A stretch of 64,000 bases of DNA from positions 25,981 through 89,980 of the forward strand of contig CALVTM010000006.1 of the NCBI GenBank assembly GCA_944362615.1, read 5' to 3'. The stretch is from an uncultured Clostridia bacterium (GTDB taxonomy: Bacteria > Bacillota > Clostridia > Christensenellales > Pumilibacteraceae). Below are positions 61,169-64,000 of this stretch, piece after piece. The position numbers were made by a program, and so were the translations under genes. The notes below the pieces were generated by a model. That model worked only from the letters and a program-made list of their open reading frames with translations. It had not been told where the DNA came from and ran no database searches. The first letter of the stretch is position 1, and every line of letters begins with the position of its first letter.

Positions 61169-63781
61169 ATGAAGAAACATGCTAAAATCGTATTCAAGGA
61201 GTTCGGGAGCAGCTTCGGCAGGTTTATGGCGATCACAGGCATCATTGCACTCAGCGTCGCACTGCTGATGGGGCTTACCTTCGTTACTCCGGACATGAAA
61301 ACGTCGTATAACGAGTACTTCGCAAATGGCAATTATTTTGATTACACGATTTATCCGGGCATAACGGAAATGCCTGAAACTCCGGGCATAGACGATCTGC
61401 TCGGAGGTATGAGCGAAGATGAATTCAAAAACGAGATAAACTCGATTTACGATATGATGCTTACCGACGAAACGGTAAGCACGATCGGACGCGGGCTCAA
61501 AGAGAAGAATATCGAAAATGTCACTATACAGCCCGTTGTGAGCGCTGACCTGTATTACGGAGTGGAAGGTGAAAACGCGGAAAAAGCGGTGCGCGTCGTT
61601 TCAGCCGGTAAAGGCGGCTCGCTCGGTCTGACATCCGTCAATTCCCTCACGCGCGTTGAAGGAAGATTCCCGGTAACTACAGGCGAAGTCATGGCGATAC
61701 TGCCGTTCGGAGATATGTATGATATTTCCGTAGGCGATGTGCTGACTTACGGCGACAGCAATGCGGATGACGCAATGAAGCCGAACGCAGACGAAGCAAC
61801 GGGTGAAGCCGGAGATCTTACGGTCGTCGGTATAGCGACTTCCCCGCTTTATTTTACGCGGCAGAGCGAAACATGTACGATAGGCAGCGGCGAAGTGGAT
61901 ATTATCGTTTACGGCGCCGATGGGACTATCAATGCGACGCTACCCTACTATGAGGAAGAGGACAGCCTGATATCTCCTTCCGAACGTCCGTATTATACAG
62001 AGCTTTGGATCAGCGTCAACGGCGTCGCCGTTGAAACGGCGTTCACCACTGAGTACGATGAGTACTCCGCAAGCGTTCAGCATATGATCGAGGACATCGA
62101 TGAAGAGGACGGCGACACGGATTGGTATGTCCTGAACAGAAAGACCAATACTTCATATTACAGCCTGTCTGTCAATATCGATAAAGTGGCACAGATAGCC
62201 GGCATATTCCCTGCATTTTTTATCATAATTGCCGCGCTCGTAGCTTTTTCCACCATCGTCCGTATGATCGACGATGACCGCGGTCAGATAGGTACGCTGC
62301 GATCACTCGGGTACAACGGCTCTCAGATAGTAGGTAAATATATCTTCTACAGCGTTATGGCTGCCCTGCTCGGCTGTCTGATCAGCGTGCCGTTCGGAGC
62401 ATTCCTGCTACCGCTGATATTGTGGAACGCGTACGGCTCCATGTATGTGCTGCCTACTCTGCTGTTTACAGCCGACTGGATATTCTGTGTCATTGCTTTC
62501 GTCGGAACGGTAGCCGCAACGATAATCGTGACAGCATGCGCAAGCTGGTCATCCTTAAGAGAAACGCCGGCTTCCATACTTCAGCCGCGCGCGCCTAAAC
62601 CGGGCAAGCGGATTCTGCTCGAACATACCCCGATCTGGAAACGGATCTCGTTCAAGTTCAAAGCCATGTTCAGAAATATCTTCCGCTTTAAGCGTAATCT
62701 GATCATGACGGTGCTTTCCGTAGCCGGCTGCTCTGCACTTATCCTTACCGGGTTCGGGCTCATGAATACGATGACTGCGGCAAATGCAATGCAATTCGGA
62801 CAGATATTTACTTATGAACTGAAAATAGGCGTTACAGAGGACTTTGCCGATTCCGCCGACTTTAAGACGCTGCAAGGCTATCTCGGAGACACGGATAACT
62901 ATATCGGCATCTATGAAACGAACGGCACACTGTATGCGTCTGCCGACAGTGACACAAGCGATACCGTAACGATCGTTGCCGTACCCGATCCCGCTATACT
63001 TGACGGATATGTGTCGGTCGACTGCGAATACAATAACGACTCAGTCATCATCTCCAAAGGTCTGCACGACGCTTACCACATAAACGAAGGAGATAAGATC
63101 GAAGTACGCCTCTCGACCGGAGGAAGCGCGGAACTGACTGTGACCGGCGTTATGACAATATATTCACAATGCTGGCTTTTCCTCGGAAATGAAAGTTATA
63201 GCGAAGCGTTCGGGGAACTTCCCGATCCGAATACGCTGCTCGTAAAGAGCACCCCCGTTCCTGAGGATGACAAGGAAGCACAGACGAATGCGAAACAGGC
63301 ACTGTTCGCTCTCGACTGCGTAAACGGCGTGACGTTCGTAGACGACATGAGAGAGCAATACGACAACATAACGTCCACTATCGCGCTGGTCACGCTCGTC
63401 ATTGTCATCGCCGCCGGACTGCTGGTCATCATTGTTCTATATAACCTTACGAATATAAACATATGTGAACGGCGCAAAGAAATAGCAACACTGAAAGTCC
63501 TCGGCTACCGGCGACGTGAAGTGTCCGGGTATGTGTTCCGGGAGATTATGGTGCTCGTCATATTCGGCGTTATATTCGGTATAGGCATGGGCGTAGGATT
63601 GACTATGTTCCTGCTGAACGGCATCAGCTCGAGCTTTATGGTATTCCCGTTCGCTATCGAATGGTGGAGTTACCTCGTCACCGTCGCGCTTACATTCCTG
63701 TTCAGCGGACTCGTGGATCTGATGCTCCTGCCGAAACTCAATAAGATCAGCATGGCAGACTCGATGAAAGCTGTCGACTGA
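61169..63781 (+). CDS. FtsX-family ABC permease, two-module
   Basis: 870 residues. One N-terminal TM helix, a large extracytoplasmic domain (about 45-345), three TM helices (about 350-480), a second N-helix (about 515-540), a smaller outer domain (to about 720), and three last TM helices (about 730-860). Contains two FtsX units, as in eight-TM permeases acting as mechanotransmission or lipid/peptide transporters. Conserved DDRGQIGTLRSLGYNGSQI and ERRKEIATLKVLGYRRREV are the two FtsX signatures. Substrate unknown. Confidence 0.92.
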   Translation: MKKHAKIVFKEFGSSFGRFMAITGIIALSVALLMGLTFVTPDMKTSYNEYFANGNYFDYTIYPGITEMPETPGIDDLLGGMSEDEFKNEINSIYDMMLTDETVSTIGRGLKEKNIENVTIQPVVSADLYYGVEGENAEKAVRVVSAGKGGSLGLTSVNSLTRVEGRFPVTTGEVMAILPFGDMYDISVGDVLTYGDSNADDAMKPNADEATGEAGDLTVVGIATSPLYFTRQSETCTIGSGEVDIIVYGADGTINATLPYYEEEDSLISPSERPYYTELWISVNGVAVETAFTTEYDEYSASVQHMIEDIDEEDGDTDWYVLNRKTNTSYYSLSVNIDKVAQIAGIFPAFFIIIAALVAFSTIVRMIDDDRGQIGTLRSLGYNGSQIVGKYIFYSVMAALLGCLISVPFGAFLLPLILWNAYGSMYVLPTLLFTADWIFCVIAFVGTVAATIIVTACASWSSLRETPASILQPRAPKPGKRILLEHTPIWKRISFKFKAMFRNIFRFKRNLIMTVLSVAGCSALILTGFGLMNTMTAANAMQFGQIFTYELKIGVTEDFADSADFKTLQGYLGDTDNYIGIYETNGTLYASADSDTSDTVTIVAVPDPAILDGYVSVDCEYNNDSVIISKGLHDAYHINEGDKIEVRLSTGGSAELTVTGVMTIYSQCWLFLGNESYSEAFGELPDPNTLLVKSTPVPEDDKEAQTNAKQALFALDCVNGVTFVDDMREQYDNITSTIALVTLVIVIAAGLLVIIVLYNLTNINICERRKEIATLKVLGYRRREVSGYVFREIMVLVIFGVIFGIGMGVGLTMFLLNGISSSFMVFPFAIEWWSYLVTVALTFLFSGLVDLMLLPKLNKISMADSMKAVD

Positions 63782-63824
63782 TAACTGTCGGAAAGGGCTT
63801 AATCACTGCCGAATAAAAATGAAC

Positions 63825-63858
63825 AAAAAACGGAACTTCTCATGGAGTTCCGTTTTTT
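63825..63858. terminator. Terminator after the ABC permease
   Basis: 13-bp stem AAAAAACGGAACT (63825-63837) / AGTTCCGTTTTTT (63846-63858), loop TCTCATGG. A- and T-rich tracts allow either direction. Confidence 0.85.
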
Positions 63859-63913
63859 TTATTCCGGTGGTGAATTATACTATTAAGTGCAACAGATGTA
63901 AATAAAAAAAGAA

Positions 63914-63979
63914 GTTCATACAGATCTGTGGTAAAATAGAGTTGCAAAACCATTTACACAAGAGGAGATCTGTATGAAC
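63914..63979. repeat. 14-bp inverted repeat masking the transposase start
   Basis: GTTCATACAGATCT (63914-63927) is the exact reverse complement of AGATCTGTATGAAC (63966-63979), which holds the SD edge and ATG of the transposase. Confidence 0.8.
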
Positions 63980-64000
63980 TATAAACATTTTACCATAGAA
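63974..64000 (+). CDS. IS30-family transposase (first 9 codons)
   Basis: MNYKHFTIE, the start of IS30-type transposases (from memory MNYKHLTIEERE...), with SD AGAGGAG upstream. Only nine codons are inside the window, so the assignment rests on the short N-terminus and the inverted-repeat context. Confidence 0.6.

Larger units (their letters stand above)
63882..64000 (+). mobile_element. IS30-family insertion sequence, left end
   Basis: From about ATTAAGTGCAAC (63882), a terminal-repeat-like sequence, through to the window edge, containing the start of an IS30-like transposase. The element continues outside the window. Confidence 0.6.

Noticed and set aside
1..64000. CRISPR arrays, rRNA or tRNA genes
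   Set aside because: No regularly spaced direct repeats and no recognisable structural RNA gene were seen on either strand.

Overview
The window reads as a chromosomal segment of a medium-GC, probably endospore-forming Clostridia (Bacillota). Supporting this are a CwlD-type cortex amidase, the mix of SD-led ATG/GTG/TTG starts, a DUF5685 protein, a small P-loop protein of a type common in Clostridia, and housekeeping genes packed into overlapping operons. No rRNA, tRNA or CRISPR array was recognised.

Layout. 1-6.8 kb (minus): start of a response regulator, then an operon of a 703-aa membrane-anchored protein, recF, nadE and an exported alpha/beta hydrolase. 7.0-7.8 kb (plus): TraX-like membrane protein. 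8.0-13.2 kb (minus): P-loop protein, thrC, trpS, DUF5685 protein, degenerate J-domain protein, membrane protein. 13.3-15.0 kb (minus): aspartate aminotransferase and a small membrane protein. 15.2-18.7 kb (plus): heterodimeric ABC exporter. 19-26.3 kb (minus): orphan ABC ATPase, mnmG, pfkA, ppx, ppk. 26.5-31.2 kb (plus): ilvD-leuC-leuD, then leuB from its own promoter, followed by an HTH membrane regulator and a GNAT acetyltransferase. 32.5-34.7 kb (minus): M1 lipoprotein peptidase and cwlD. 34.8-37.0 kb (plus): HMA metallochaperone and heavy-metal P-type ATPase.

About 37.0-47.1 kb is an AT-rich island. Its left flank is a scar of an IS200/IS605 tnpA tail, a serine-recombinase tail and an orphan gene fragment. 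Its core is a five- or six-gene minus-strand operon: a MORN/multi-TM membrane protein, an EccC/EssC-like FtsK ATPase without visible membrane segments, and four small helical proteins, three of them WXG100-like. The only clear promoter for this operon lies between two perfect 21-bp inverted repeats next to a XerC/D-sized tyrosine recombinase gene. This looks like a phase-variable (invertible) promoter driving a reduced type VII-like system, and it is the most interesting feature here. The recombinase gene has an ATG followed directly by a stop codon, and a structured upstream leader with two coupled mini-ORFs.

47.2-52.9 kb (minus): M20 hydrolase, membrane protein, TPR and HEAT-like proteins, HD hydrolase. 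53.0-57.2 kb (plus): mgtE and ilvBN, which join ilvD/leuCDB in branched-chain amino-acid synthesis. 57.4-59.5 kb (minus): ATP-grasp ligase, deoxyinosine glycosylase, TcdA. 59.6-63.8 kb (plus): small membrane protein and a FtsX-type ABC transporter. The window ends in the start of an IS30-family element.

Three genes (7037, 26292, 52860) have a good sigma-A promoter whose -10 box ends 6-8 nt before the ATG and no SD, suggesting leaderless mRNAs.
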